64,000 nt of DNA from CAWBRT01 sp963696525 (GTDB lineage Bacteria > Acidobacteriota > Terriglobia > Terriglobales > Acidobacteriaceae), in NCBI GenBank assembly GCA_963696525.1, contig CAVOKO010000009.1, positions 558,001 to 622,000 on the forward strand, read 5' to 3'. This document shows positions 1 through 8,881 of this stretch, one piece after another. Within the stretch, counting starts at the first letter, position 1. Each line of letters opens with the position of its first letter. A program made the translations under genes and the position numbers. Under the pieces are notes generated by a model, which was given only the letters and a program-made list of their open reading frames with translations, had not been told where the DNA came from and searched no databases.

Positions 1-820
1 GCGTGTGGTGAACCAGACAGGTATTGCGGAACTCCAGGCCGTCATCGTGCCACCGGCTGATATTCAGCTTGACCGGCGTCGTAACCCAGCTATAGAGGAC
101 GAACAGGCCGTTGTGTTTGATCAGTTCGCTGGCCGCGTTGAAGCTCTGCTCGGTCCCGGCAGCCTCGACCACGACGTCAGCGCCGACGTTATCGGTGAGA
201 TCTTTCACCAATGCAACCGGGTCCTGCTGGCTGGCGTTAATACCGATATCCGCTCCCAGCTTTTTGGCGATACACAGCTTGGTGTCATCGACATCGACCA
301 CGATGACCGTCGCCGCGCCCTGCTTTTTGGCGCACTGCGCGATCACCTGGCCGGCAAAGCCGGCGCCCATGACCACCACTACGTCGCCGATATTGGTTCC
401 GGAATTCAGCCCGGAAAACATGGCGCACGAGATCGGCTCGCCCAGGCTGACCAGATCCATATCGAGCCCTGCCGGCGCGGCCTGCAGCTCCCACACCTTC
501 GCCTTGAAATAATCGGCGTAGTTGTTGTTCCAGCCGAAGCACATCACCTTGTCGCCCGCTTTGAATTCCCGCACCTTGGCGCCCACTTCCACCACCGTCC
601 CTCCACTCTCGTGGCCGAGATAGAAAGGAAAAGTCGGAGCCTGCCGGAACTCCGCCGTCTGCGGTGGCAGTTGTCCTTTGAAGAAACTCTTGTCGGAGCC
701 GCAGATGCCGACCAGGTGGTTTTTGACGATCACTTCATCCTCGTCAACCGTCAGTTGACGCTCGATCAGCTCGATTTGGTACGGCGCTTTGAGTAGTGCT
801 GCTCTGGTGTTTACACCCAT
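1..820 (-). CDS. Zinc-dependent alcohol dehydrogenase (MDR family), 3' end beyond window
   Basis: NAD(P)-dependent oxidoreductase of the medium-chain dehydrogenase family; 273 codons are visible and the C-terminus lies outside the left edge. Motifs seen: GICGSDK (residues 38-44; Cys40 a catalytic zinc ligand), GHE (69-71; His70-Glu71), and the Rossmann loop GAGFAGQ (152-158) followed by the acidic end of the second strand (VVDVD). The CxxCxxC lobe that binds structural zinc in classical ADHs is not visible between residues 90 and 115, so this resembles the polyol/threonine-dehydrogenase-like branch. The ATG at 820 has GGAG a few bases upstream. The substrate cannot be named from sequence alone. 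Confidence 0.88.
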   Translation of the reverse strand, partial: MGVNTRAALLKAPYQIELIERQLTVDEDEVIVKNHLVGICGSDKSFFKGQLPPQTAEFRQAPTFPFYLGHESGGTVVEVGAKVREFKAGDKVMCFGWNNNYADYFKAKVWELQAAPAGLDMDLVSLGEPISCAMFSGLNSGTNIGDVVVVMGAGFAGQVIAQCAKKQGAATVIVVDVDDTKLCIAKKLGADIGINASQQDPVALVKDLTDNVGADVVVEAAGTEQSFNAASELIKHNGLFVLYSWVTTPVKLNISRWHDDGLEFRNTCLVHHT

Positions 821-867
821 GTCCAACTCCTAGTACTTCGAAGCATCGCCTATTTGCTGGCATCCGC

Positions 868-1233
868 TCACTCTAGCTCGCCAAGCAAGGAATCCAGGGC
901 CTTATCGACCCTAAGGGCCTGCCTACGAGCCATAGTATAGAGACCTCCCATCAGGTGGTAAGCCTTGGCGGTTGGAATCGCCGCATCGATCTCCCCATCG
1001 TTGGCCTGTTCGATAAGAGTGCCAGCCTGATCTCTAATCGCCACATAGTAATCAGGTGATGAGTCCGGTTCGGTCCGAACGAAGACCCTTACTACGTAAT
1101 TGGGGAAAGCTGATTGAAAGGTGTCTCGGGCGCTAGTCCGTTCCCATTGAATCTCTCCTACCTCCGTCTTAGCGTAGAGCCTTTGGACGAGTTTGAGCAT
1201 CCTTCCTTCAGTGGTCATTTCTTCGGTGGTCAT
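868..1233 (-). CDS. Hypothetical protein, 121 aa, second gene of a two-gene unit
   Basis: Unknown function. No signal peptide or membrane segment is visible; the protein is mixed alpha/beta with a central stretch FPNYVVRVFVRTEP. The start ATG follows directly on the stop of the upstream gene (TAG then ATG at 1236-1231), which implies translational coupling. The first residues repeat themselves (MTTEEMTTEG), and ATG codons at 1218 and 1200 are alternative starts. Base use is more AT-rich than in the flanking metabolic genes, which suggests an accessory origin. I recognise no family. Confidence 0.55.
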   Translation of the reverse strand: MTTEEMTTEGRMLKLVQRLYAKTEVGEIQWERTSARDTFQSAFPNYVVRVFVRTEPDSSPDYYVAIRDQAGTLIEQANDGEIDAAIPTAKAYHLMGGLYTMARRQALRVDKALDSLLGELE

Positions 1234-1833
1234 CTATTTTTTCATCTCCTGCTGGACCGCCACGAGCACTTCTGTGAGGTTGTCGACCTGCTCAGCAGCC
1301 AATCTATTGAGTCCGGCGACATCGGCTGGCGGTTGGCTTGAGGCTATAGCCTGCTCAACGATTCGTTCGATATCCTTGAACTGCTCAATAATCCCCAAAA
1401 TCGAAGATTTTTGAGTTTTCGTGAGCGTCGGGCAGCTTGCCCTCACGGCAAACAGCTTTCTCCGAACCGCTGCATATCGAACGGGCATCACGGTCCAATA
1501 ACCAAGTCTGTGTAGCTGCTTCATTTCCTCAATATCGGTCATTAACATCGTTAGGTCCGTCGCTACTGTCTGAAGCGCCAGTTTGTCTCGCACACCTGTG
1601 GCGGCTTCCTCGGCTCTCTTGGCAGCACTCTTAGAGCGTGCCACTCCCAATAACGTCAGTGCGAAACCAACTAGTGAAACGCAAACGCCAAGAACACTAG
1701 CCCCGGCGTCCCAATTCCCCTCGTGTAGCCATTTGAGAAGGTCATGCACCACCAACGATTGTAGCCCGATCACGATTGGCGGAGAAGTGTTTTGGGTAAC
1801 GCTTGCCGCTTCTGGGGGTGGAGCGCGCCTCAA
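1234..1833 (-). CDS. Hypothetical membrane-anchored protein with coiled-coil tail, 199 aa
   Basis: Unknown function. One hydrophobic segment at about residues 44-64 (VLGVCVSLVGFALTLLGVA) is followed by a basic patch (RSKSAAKRAEE) and a long helical, probably coiled-coil region to the C-terminus (IIEQFKDIERIVEQ, LNRLAAEQVDNLTEVLVAVQQEMKK). This predicts an inner-membrane protein with a cytoplasmic tail. The start is uncertain: the long form begins at 1833, and GTG codons about 27 residues in are alternatives. It is immediately upstream of, and coupled to, the 121-aa gene at 868-1233. Confidence 0.5.
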   Translation of the reverse strand: MRRAPPPEAASVTQNTSPPIVIGLQSLVVHDLLKWLHEGNWDAGASVLGVCVSLVGFALTLLGVARSKSAAKRAEEAATGVRDKLALQTVATDLTMLMTDIEEMKQLHRLGYWTVMPVRYAAVRRKLFAVRASCPTLTKTQKSSILGIIEQFKDIERIVEQAIASSQPPADVAGLNRLAAEQVDNLTEVLVAVQQEMKK

Positions 1834-2174
1834 GCCTGCTCAATTTCGCCTCCCGGTGGTCAAGATGAAACAGTCAACCCGTCTCGCGAGTGTCATCCTC
1901 ACCGGACCGGGCTCTTGGCGACGCCATGGTTGCGCAGGTTGGGGATAGTTTCTCGCGCCTGCAAACCAGAGCGGCGTCTTCGTCCGGCTGGGCCTCTTGA
2001 CGTTCTATAGACGTATCACACTTTTCAGTGACGCAAGTCACGGCCAGCCCGCCGGAATGTGCCTTTAATTTGACCGGCTGCCGGGACCAGATGTTTCAAC
2101 TAGTCAAAAGAAGATGTTGAAAGAAAAACACCGTCGTAAAAATACGGTAACGCAGCTTCGGAGGAAAAAACGCA
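1834..2174. other. 341-bp intergenic region between divergent genes
   Basis: This separates the minus-strand hypothetical pair from plus-strand gdhA and must hold both promoters. I see no convincing -35/-10 pair, riboswitch or repeat. The only clear signal is the gdhA ribosome-binding site GGAGGA just before 2166. Confidence 0.4.
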
Positions 2175-3575
2175 ATGAGTGCTGGAATTATGAACCCGCC
2201 CGCAATCAAGGTGCCGGGCGATTACATTAAAGAAGTCATGGCGCAGGTAAAAGCAAAAAACCCTGCGGAACCCGAATTTCACCAGGCCGTCCAGGAAGTG
2301 CTCGATTCTTTGCGACCCGTGATCGAGCGTCACCCGGAATACATTTCCGCCCGCATCCTTGACCGGATCGTCGAGCCCGAGCGCGTGGTCATGTTCCGCG
2401 TCACCTGGGTCGACGACCAGGGCACGGTGCAGGTCAACCGCGGTTTTCGCATCCAGATGAATAGCGCAATCGGACCCTACAAAGGCGGGCTGCGCCTCCA
2501 CTCTTCTGTCAACCTGGGCATTTTGAAGTTTCTGGCTTTCGAGCAGACCTTCAAGAATTCGCTCACCACGCTGGCCATGGGCGGCGCCAAAGGCGGATCG
2601 GATTTCGATCCCAAGGGCAAGAGCGACAATGAAGTGATGCGCTTCTGCCAGAGCTTCATGACCGAGTTGTACCGGCATATCGGACCCGACACGGATGTCC
2701 CGGCCGGCGACATCGGGGTGGGCGGCAGGGAGATCGGCTTCCTGTTCGGCCAATATAAACGCCTCACCAACCAATTCACCGGCGTGCTGACTGGCAAGGG
2801 ATTGACCTGGGGTGGCTCGCTGATTCGCCCCGAAGCCACCGGATACGGCTGCGTTTATTTCGCGAACGAGATGCTGAAGACCCGGAAAGATTCGCTCGAA
2901 GACAAAGTTTGCCTGGTCTCCGGCAGCGGCAATGTCTCCCAGTACACGGTCGAGAAGCTGCTCGATCTGGGAGCCAAGCCGGTGACGCTCTCCGATTCCA
3001 ACGGGGTAATTTACGATCCCGATGGCATCGACCGGGAGAAGCTGGCCTGGGTCATGGAACTGAAGAACGTGCGCCGCGGCCGCATCCGCGAGTATGCGGA
3101 TCAGTTCAAGCACGCCATCTTCATGCCCATCGACGTAAGGCTGGATCACAATCCGCTTTGGAATCTCAAGGCCGATTGCGCCTTCCCGAGCGCCACCCAG
3201 AACGAAATCAACGCCAAGGACGCGGCCAATCTCATCAAGAATGGCGTCGGCCTGGTAGCCGAGGGCGCCAACATGCCCAGCACCCTGGAAGCCGCCAAAC
3301 TGTTCATCGAGGCCAAGCTTCTCTATGGACCCGCCAAGGCGGCCAATGCCGGCGGCGTAGCGGTTTCGGGCCTCGAAATGGCTCAGAACAGTGCTCGCAT
3401 CAGTTGGAGCCGCAAAGAGGTGGATGAGAAGCTGCACCAGATCATGATCGCCATTCACAAGAACTGCTACGAAACCGCGCAGACCTACGGGACTCCCGGC
3501 AATCTTGTCAACGGAGCCAATATCGGCGGTTTCTTGAAGGTGGCCAATGCCATGATGGATCAGGGACTGGTGTAA
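2175..3575 (+). CDS. gdhA: NADP-type glutamate dehydrogenase
   Basis: Reversible reductive amination of 2-oxoglutarate to L-glutamate, cytoplasmic, expected to be a hexamer. At 466 aa it is slightly longer than the roughly 450 residues usual for this class. Visible motifs: substrate-binding PYKGGLRLHSSVN (101-113), the catalytic-lysine segment MGGAKGGSDFDPKGK (135-149), and the dinucleotide loop VSGSGNVSQYT near residue 248. The start ATG at 2175 has a GGAGGA ribosome-binding site about nine bases upstream. A hairpin terminator follows the stop closely, so it is probably monocistronic. A long antisense reading frame over this gene is a codon-bias shadow. Confidence 0.96.
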   Translation: MSAGIMNPPAIKVPGDYIKEVMAQVKAKNPAEPEFHQAVQEVLDSLRPVIERHPEYISARILDRIVEPERVVMFRVTWVDDQGTVQVNRGFRIQMNSAIGPYKGGLRLHSSVNLGILKFLAFEQTFKNSLTTLAMGGAKGGSDFDPKGKSDNEVMRFCQSFMTELYRHIGPDTDVPAGDIGVGGREIGFLFGQYKRLTNQFTGVLTGKGLTWGGSLIRPEATGYGCVYFANEMLKTRKDSLEDKVCLVSGSGNVSQYTVEKLLDLGAKPVTLSDSNGVIYDPDGIDREKLAWVMELKNVRRGRIREYADQFKHAIFMPIDVRLDHNPLWNLKADCAFPSATQNEINAKDAANLIKNGVGLVAEGANMPSTLEAAKLFIEAKLLYGPAKAANAGGVAVSGLEMAQNSARISWSRKEVDEKLHQIMIAIHKNCYETAQTYGTPGNLVNGANIGGFLKVANAMMDQGLV

Positions 3576-3595
3576 CATCCGGCCCGGCAAGCTGA

Positions 3596-3625
3596 GGGGG
3601 TGGACGAGTTCCACCCCCCGTTTTT
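3596..3625 (+). terminator. Rho-independent terminator of gdhA
   Basis: Perfect 9-bp stem, GGGGGTGGA at 3596-3604 with TCCACCCCC at 3610-3618, loop CGAGT, followed by CGTTTTT. It begins 20 bp after the gdhA stop codon. Confidence 0.85.
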
Positions 3626-3712
3626 CCACCGCGCATATAGCCATGGACCCGCTTTCCCTCACCCGAGCCAATCACCGATCCGGAAAAACTCCTCGAGGCC
3701 TTCGAGGAGCTC

Positions 3713-6626
3713 ATGCCCTTCCGGGTGCGCGACATCCTGCTGGTATCGAGCCTTTACGATTCCTTCATTCTGCGCGAGGACGGGCGGCTCAACGAACTGC
3801 TGATCGGCGACTCTCTCGAACTCCATCTCCAACACATCCCGGGAATCACCCATGTCTCCAGCGGTCCGGAGGCAATTGCGCTGGCGCGCTCCGATCCACG
3901 CTTCAACCTCATCGTCACCAATCTGACGGTGGGCGCGATGGGCGCCGACGAGCTGGCGCGGCAGGTCAAGCAAGCCGGCCTCGATGTGCCGGTCATCGTG
4001 CTGGCCTACGATTACCGTCAGATCAAGGATTTCGTCGCCCGTAATCCGGTGACCGATATCGAACGGATTTTCCTTTGGCAGGGCAATGTCCGCATTCTGA
4101 TCGCCCTCATCAAGTACATCGAGGACAAGCGCAATGTCCTCCACGACGCCTCTGTGATGGGGGTTCCGGTCATTCTTCTGGTCGAAGACAACATCCGCTA
4201 CTGCTCGTCGTTTCTGCCGATGATTTATACCGAGCTGATCACGCAGTCGCGCAGCCTGTTCAGCGAAGGACTCAACGTCGCCCATAAGCTGGTGCGCATG
4301 CGCGCCCGGCCCAAGATTCTGCTCTGTTCGAATTACGAGGAGGCGGCCGAGCAGGCGATCAAGTACCGCGAGTACCTGTTCGGTGTGGTCTCCGATGTCG
4401 AGTTTCCGCTTGGCGGCAAGCTCACGCCGGACGCCGGCTTCGAGCTGGCGAACATGGTCCGCAGCTCTGGCGCCGGATGTTCCTATCGTGCTCCAGTCCA
4501 GCCGGACCAAGTTCATGACCCGCGCCCATGCCGAGGGCTACTCGTTTCTGCGTAAACGTTCGCCCACCATGCTGGGCGACTTGCGGCGTCTGCTCACCGA
4601 GCAATTTGCCTTTGGCGACTTTGTCTTTCGCCGGCCGGACCGCTCCGAAGTTGCCCGCGCCACCGACTTGAACTCGCTGGAAAAACTGCTGCACCAGGTT
4701 CCCGCCGAGTGCCTTGCCTACCACAGCGAGCGCAACCATTTTTCACGCTGGCTGCGGGCCCGGACCGAATTCGCTCTGGCCCAGAAACTCCGGCCGCGCA
4801 AGGTGTCCGACTTCGCCACCCTGGCGGATTTGCGCCAGGACATCATCGACTCCATCGCCGAATACCGGCACGAGCAGCGGCAAGCCCTGATCGGCGACTT
4901 CAGTCCCTCCGCCTTCCAGCCCAACGATAGGTTTTTTCTGCGTATCGGCGGCGGCTCGCTCGGGGGCAAGGCGCGCGGACTGGCTTTCGTCCGCCACCTG
5001 TTTCGTGAACGCCAGGTGGGGGCGCGCTTCGCCGGCGTCCAGATCGCGGTGCCTTCGACGCTGGTGCTGGCAACCGATGTTTACGACCAGTTCCTCGCCG
5101 AAAACAACCTGTTGGATTTTGCCATCCGCAGCTCCGACGAGGCGGAGATCGAGCAGCGCTTCCTGGCGGCCTTGCTGCCGGCCCAGGTGCGCGCGAGTCT
5201 GCTGGCTTTTCTCGCCGAGTTGCATTACCCGCTGGCGGTGCGCTCCTCCAGTTTGCTCGAGGACTCGCAATATCAGCCCTTCACCGGGGTCTACGAAACT
5301 TTCATGCTGGCCAACCAGCATCCCGATCTCCCGGCGCGCCTCAACCAGTTGAGCGAAGCCATCAAGCGGGTCTATGCCTCCACCTTCAGCGAGCGCGCCA
5401 AGGCCTACGTGCGGGCCACGCCCTACCGGCTGGAAGAGGAAAAAATGGCGGTCATCATCCAGCAAGTGGTGGGCGCAACTCACGGCAAGCGCTTCTATCC
5501 GCACTTTTCGGGAGTGGCGCGATCACAGAATTTCTACCCGGTCGCTCCGATGAGCGCTTCCGATGGGGTCGCGGCCGTGGCCTTGGGACTGGGTCGGGAG
5601 GTCGTCGAAGGCGGCAAGAGCCTGACGTTTTGTCCGCGTTATCCGCAAAATCTGATTCAGTTTTCCTCGGTCGAAGACATCCTGGCAAACTCTCAAACCG
5701 AGTTCTGGGCTCTGGAACTGGATCACGCCGCGCACCACCGTCATGATGTTTCCGATCTGCGCGAGGTGCGCTATGGGCTCGCGGTGGCGGAGGCCGACGA
5801 AACCCTGCCGCGGCTTGCCTCCACGTATTCGATCGACAATCATGCCATCTATGACGGAGTCAGCCGGCGCGGCCCGCGCGTAGTCACCTTCGCCCCCATT
5901 CTCAAGTATGGAACCTTCCCGCTCGCCGCCATCGTCGATCAGCTCAACAAGCTGCTCGAAGTCGCTCTGGGGCGCCCCGTGGAAATGGAATTCGCGGTCC
6001 GCTTGCCCGAGCGTCCGGACGAGATCGCCGATTTCGGATTCCTGCAAATGCGTCCGCTGGTGGTCTCGCGCGAATGGGAAGAAGTCCGCATGGAGGAGGT
6101 CGAGCCGGGCAGGCTGCTGTGCGAAAGTGCACAGGTGCTCGGCAACGGCCGCATTCAGGACATCCAGGACATCGTGGTGGTCGACTTCCAGCGCTACGAA
6201 CGGGCGCGCAGCCGCGAGGTCGCGCACTCGCTCGCGCATCTCAACGCCCAGCTCTCCGAGAACGGAATCTCCTATCTGCTGATCGGCGTCGGCCGCTGGG
6301 GCTCGACCGATCCGTGGCTCGGCATCCCGGTTACCTGGGACCAGATCTCAGGCGCCCGCGTGATTGTCGAGACGGGATTAAGCGACCTGCGCGTGGCGCC
6401 TTCGCAAGGCAGTCACTTCTTCCAGAACCTGGTCGCCTTCCAGGTCGGTTATTTTACGATCAATAGCGATGCCGGACAGGGATTCGTCGACTGGCAGTGG
6501 CTCGCCTCCCAACCCGCCCTCGAAGTCCAGGGATGCGTCCGTCATCTGCGCTTGCAGGCTCCCCTGCTGGTCGTCATGAACGGCAAGACCAGCCGCGGAA
6601 TCATCGTCAAGCCGGAAGAGCGGTAA
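3713..6626 (+). pseudogene. PEP/pyruvate-binding (PpsA N-domain-like) protein with receiver-like N-terminus, frameshifted
   Basis: A protein of about 970 aa is split into two frames: 3713 to about 4466, then about 4467-6626. The first frame carries receiver-like segments (VRDILLVSSLYDSFIL; VPVILLVEDNIRYC). The second carries the PEP-synthase/PPDK N-terminal ATP-grasp signature (GGGSLGGKARGLAFV and AVRSSSLLEDSQYQPFTGVY). Reading AGC, skipping one base at about 4466, then CTG GCG CCG GAT joins MVRS directly to LAPDVPIVLQSS, so a single extra base explains the break. The start is also unclear: sensible residues (PEPITDPEKLLEAFEEL) precede ATG 3713 in frame, back to a TAG at 3638, with no better start codon. 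No phosphohistidine swivelling domain is seen; the role is unknown. Confidence 0.75.
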
Positions 6627-7375
6627 TTGATTTCGAAGTATCATCCTGAGCGCAGCCGAGGTCCCCGACAAGCCCCGCAGGTGGCTTGTTGGGGTGGGGC
6701 AGCGAAGGATCCCAGGAAGCTGTCCCCCGACGCGCCATTCTAGGCTTTTTGATTAAAACCTTCGACTGCGCCGCAGCCCCATGCCGCGCTGGGATTGCGA
6801 GTTCCTTCGCTTTGCTCAGGATTTCGGCAGGCGGCTCAGACGCCGCCTCAACGCCTCAACTTCGCTCGCTGCGCTGCGCTCAGAATGACACCCCAAACAT
6901 TCAGTGAGCCGGGTGCTCCAGGCTCATGACGTGACAGCCCGCGCAGCGGGCAACAGATGGTAGCCCCATGGCGCAACGGGGTCCCCGGCAAGCCTGTTTT
7001 TGGCTTGCTGGGGTGTAAGCCTGGGGTAGGCGTCGGCGTCAGAAAAACAGCCCGCGTAGCGGGCGTAAGATGGCCGGGTGCCCCATCCTTATCGCGCAGC
7101 GATAGGGTGGGGTAGTTTCAGCGTCTACGATGTCATTCTGAGCGAAGCGAAGAATCCCCGGACAGTGTCCTACCCCGCGCTGCTTCGGGCTTTTCGATGA
7201 AATCCTTGGGCTGCGCTTAATCCCCACACCGTGCTGGGATTCTTCGCTCGCTACGCTTACTCAGAATGACACCCTTAAACAAATTAGTGTGCCGAGTGTC
7301 CCACATCCCGCCCGATTCTCTACGCTGAATCACAACCGAGTTCCAATTTCACCCGCCCGCAACTATGATCGTCGC
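6627..7375. repeat. 749-bp intergenic block made of palindromic repeats
   Basis: No gene seen. It contains: a long imperfect inverted-repeat element at 6640-6893 (begins TCATCCTGAGCGCAGCCGAG, ends GCTCAGAATGACACC); the hairpin CCCCGACAAGCC/GGCTTGTTGGGG at 6663-6694; the mini-hairpin GCCCGCGCAGCGGGC at 6937-6951; the hairpin CCCCGGCAAGCC/GGCTTGCTGGGG at 6983-7013; a second mini-hairpin at 7050-7064; a REP at 7076-7117; and a second long inverted-repeat element at 7131-7274. The gudD promoter must lie at the right end, but none is obvious. Confidence 0.75.
7131..7274. repeat. 144-bp palindromic (MITE-like) intergenic element
   Basis: The left end reads TGTCATTCTGAGCGAAGCGA and the right end is its imperfect reverse complement, finishing TTACTCAGAATGACACC. 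The interior is also partly self-complementary (GAATCC/GGATTC). No reading frame. Related copies lie at 6640-6893, 8742-8840 (left half only), 11071-11214 and 55775-55906. Confidence 0.75.
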
Positions 7376-8719
7376 ATGAGCGAAAATTCATCTGCTGCGC
7401 CGCTGGTTACCGGGATGCTCGTCATCCCTGTGGCGGCTCATGACAGCATGCTGCTCAACCTGAGCGGCGCGCACAGTCCCTGCTTCACCCGCAATCTTGT
7501 GATTCTCGAAGACAATGCGGGCAACACAGGGGTCGGCGAAGTCCCCGGCGGCGAGTCCATTCGTCAAACCCTGGAAGATTCCCGCTCGCTGGTGCTCGGC
7601 CAATCCATCGCCGCCTATAACCGCATCTTGAACGGTGTCCGCGAGCGTTTTGCCGAGAGAGATGCCGGCGGACGCGGTCTGCAGACCTTCGATCTGCGCA
7701 TCACCATTCACGCCGTCACCGCCATCGAAGCCGCTCTGCTGGACCTCTTGGGCCAGTTTCTGGGCGTGCCCGTGGCCGCGCTGCTCGGGCAAGGTCAGCA
7801 ACGCCGGCAGGTGCGCACGCTGGGCTATCTCTTCTACGTCGCGGATCGCAAGAAAACCGATCTGCCCTACCTCAGTGCACCTGACGAAAAAGATGACTGG
7901 CTGCGTTTGCGTCACGAAGAGGCGCTGACCCCGGAGTCGATCGTGCGTCTGGGCGAAGCCGCGCAGGCACGCTACGGCTTTAAGGATTTCAAGTTGAAGG
8001 GCGGCGTGCTCTCCGGCGCGCGCGAGATGGAGGCCGTTGCCGCGCTCCACGAGCGCTTCCCGGAAGCGCGCATCACCATCGATCCCAACGGCGCTTGGTC
8101 GCTAGAGGAGGCCATTGGCCTGTGCCGTGGCAAACGCGATGTGCTGGCCTACGTCGAAGATCCTTGCGGCGCTGAACGCGGCTATTCCGGACGCGAAATC
8201 ATGGCCGAATTCCGCCGCGCCACCGGCCTCCCGACGGCGACCAACATGATCGCCACCGACTGGCGCCAGATGATGCACGCTATCCAATTGCAGGCGGTGG
8301 ATATTCCCTTGGCCGATCCGCACTTCTGGACCATGCAAGGCTCCGTCCGGGTGGCCGAGATGTGCCACGAATGGGGACTCACCTGGGGTTCGCACTCGAA
8401 TAATCATCTGGATATTTCCTTGGCGATGTACACCCATGCCGCCGCTGCCGCGCCCGGCAATATCACCGCCATCGACACCCACTGGATTTGGCAGGAGCAG
8501 CAGGAGCGCATCACCAGGCAGCCGTTCAAGATCGTCGGCGGCGTGATCCATGTGCCCGAGCAACCCGGCTTGGGAGTGGAACCGGACATGGCGCAAATCG
8601 AGCAGGCAAACCGGCTTTATCGCAAGCTGGGCCTGGCGGGACGCGACGACGCCATGGCAATGCAATACCTGATCCCCGGCTGGAAGTTCGATCCCAAACG
8701 CCCGTGCCTGCTGCGCTGA
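7376..8719 (+). CDS. gudD: D-glucarate dehydratase (enolase superfamily)
   Basis: Removes water from D-glucarate (and often L-idarate) to give 5-dehydro-4-deoxy-D-glucarate. Motifs: the KxK-type base segment FKDFKLKGG, the metal-ligand segment TIDPNGAWSLEEAI, VEDPCG, ATNMIATDW, and the His-containing SHSNNHLDISLAM with THWIWQ downstream. From ATG 7376 the protein is 447 aa, very close to E. coli GudD; the frame is open back to 7289, but the extra 29 residues look non-coding. No strong Shine-Dalgarno is seen. A hairpin spans the stop codon. The FAD-linked oxidase 160 bp downstream may act on a hydroxy-acid in a related route. Confidence 0.93.
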   Translation: MSENSSAAPLVTGMLVIPVAAHDSMLLNLSGAHSPCFTRNLVILEDNAGNTGVGEVPGGESIRQTLEDSRSLVLGQSIAAYNRILNGVRERFAERDAGGRGLQTFDLRITIHAVTAIEAALLDLLGQFLGVPVAALLGQGQQRRQVRTLGYLFYVADRKKTDLPYLSAPDEKDDWLRLRHEEALTPESIVRLGEAAQARYGFKDFKLKGGVLSGAREMEAVAALHERFPEARITIDPNGAWSLEEAIGLCRGKRDVLAYVEDPCGAERGYSGREIMAEFRRATGLPTATNMIATDWRQMMHAIQLQAVDIPLADPHFWTMQGSVRVAEMCHEWGLTWGSHSNNHLDISLAMYTHAAAAAPGNITAIDTHWIWQEQQERITRQPFKIVGGVIHVPEQPGLGVEPDMAQIEQANRLYRKLGLAGRDDAMAMQYLIPGWKFDPKRPCLLR

Positions 8720-8728
8720 ACGCAGCAG
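8708..8728 (+). terminator. Hairpin spanning the gudD stop codon
   Basis: Perfect 8-bp stem CTGCTGCG/CGCAGCAG with loop CTGAA, which contains the TGA stop. Only a weak T-rich stretch follows (GATTCTTTG), so termination is possible but not certain. Confidence 0.4.
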
Positions 8729-8741
8729 TACAGATTCTTTG

Positions 8742-8840
8742 TTGTCATGCTGAGCGTCGCGAAGCATCCCATGAATCTTTCCCGCACCGCGCCGCTTTGG
8801 ACTTTTGATGAAATCCTTCGGCTGCGTGTCGAGACTACCC
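8742..8840. repeat. Left half of the palindromic intergenic element
   Basis: Begins TTGTCATGCTGAGCGTCGCG and continues with the GATGAAATCC segment shared with the copies at 7131 and 11071, but lacks the right inverted end. It is a truncated copy lying between gudD and the oxidase gene. Confidence 0.6.
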
Positions 8841-8881
8841 ATAAATCGTTATCATTCCCTTTTTAATTCGAGGAACCCGAA

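Noticed and set aside
2100..3671. A 523-codon open frame antisense to gdhA
   Set aside because: It mirrors a well-conserved gdhA with GC-rich third positions; its protein is low in recognisable motifs and no start signal supports it.
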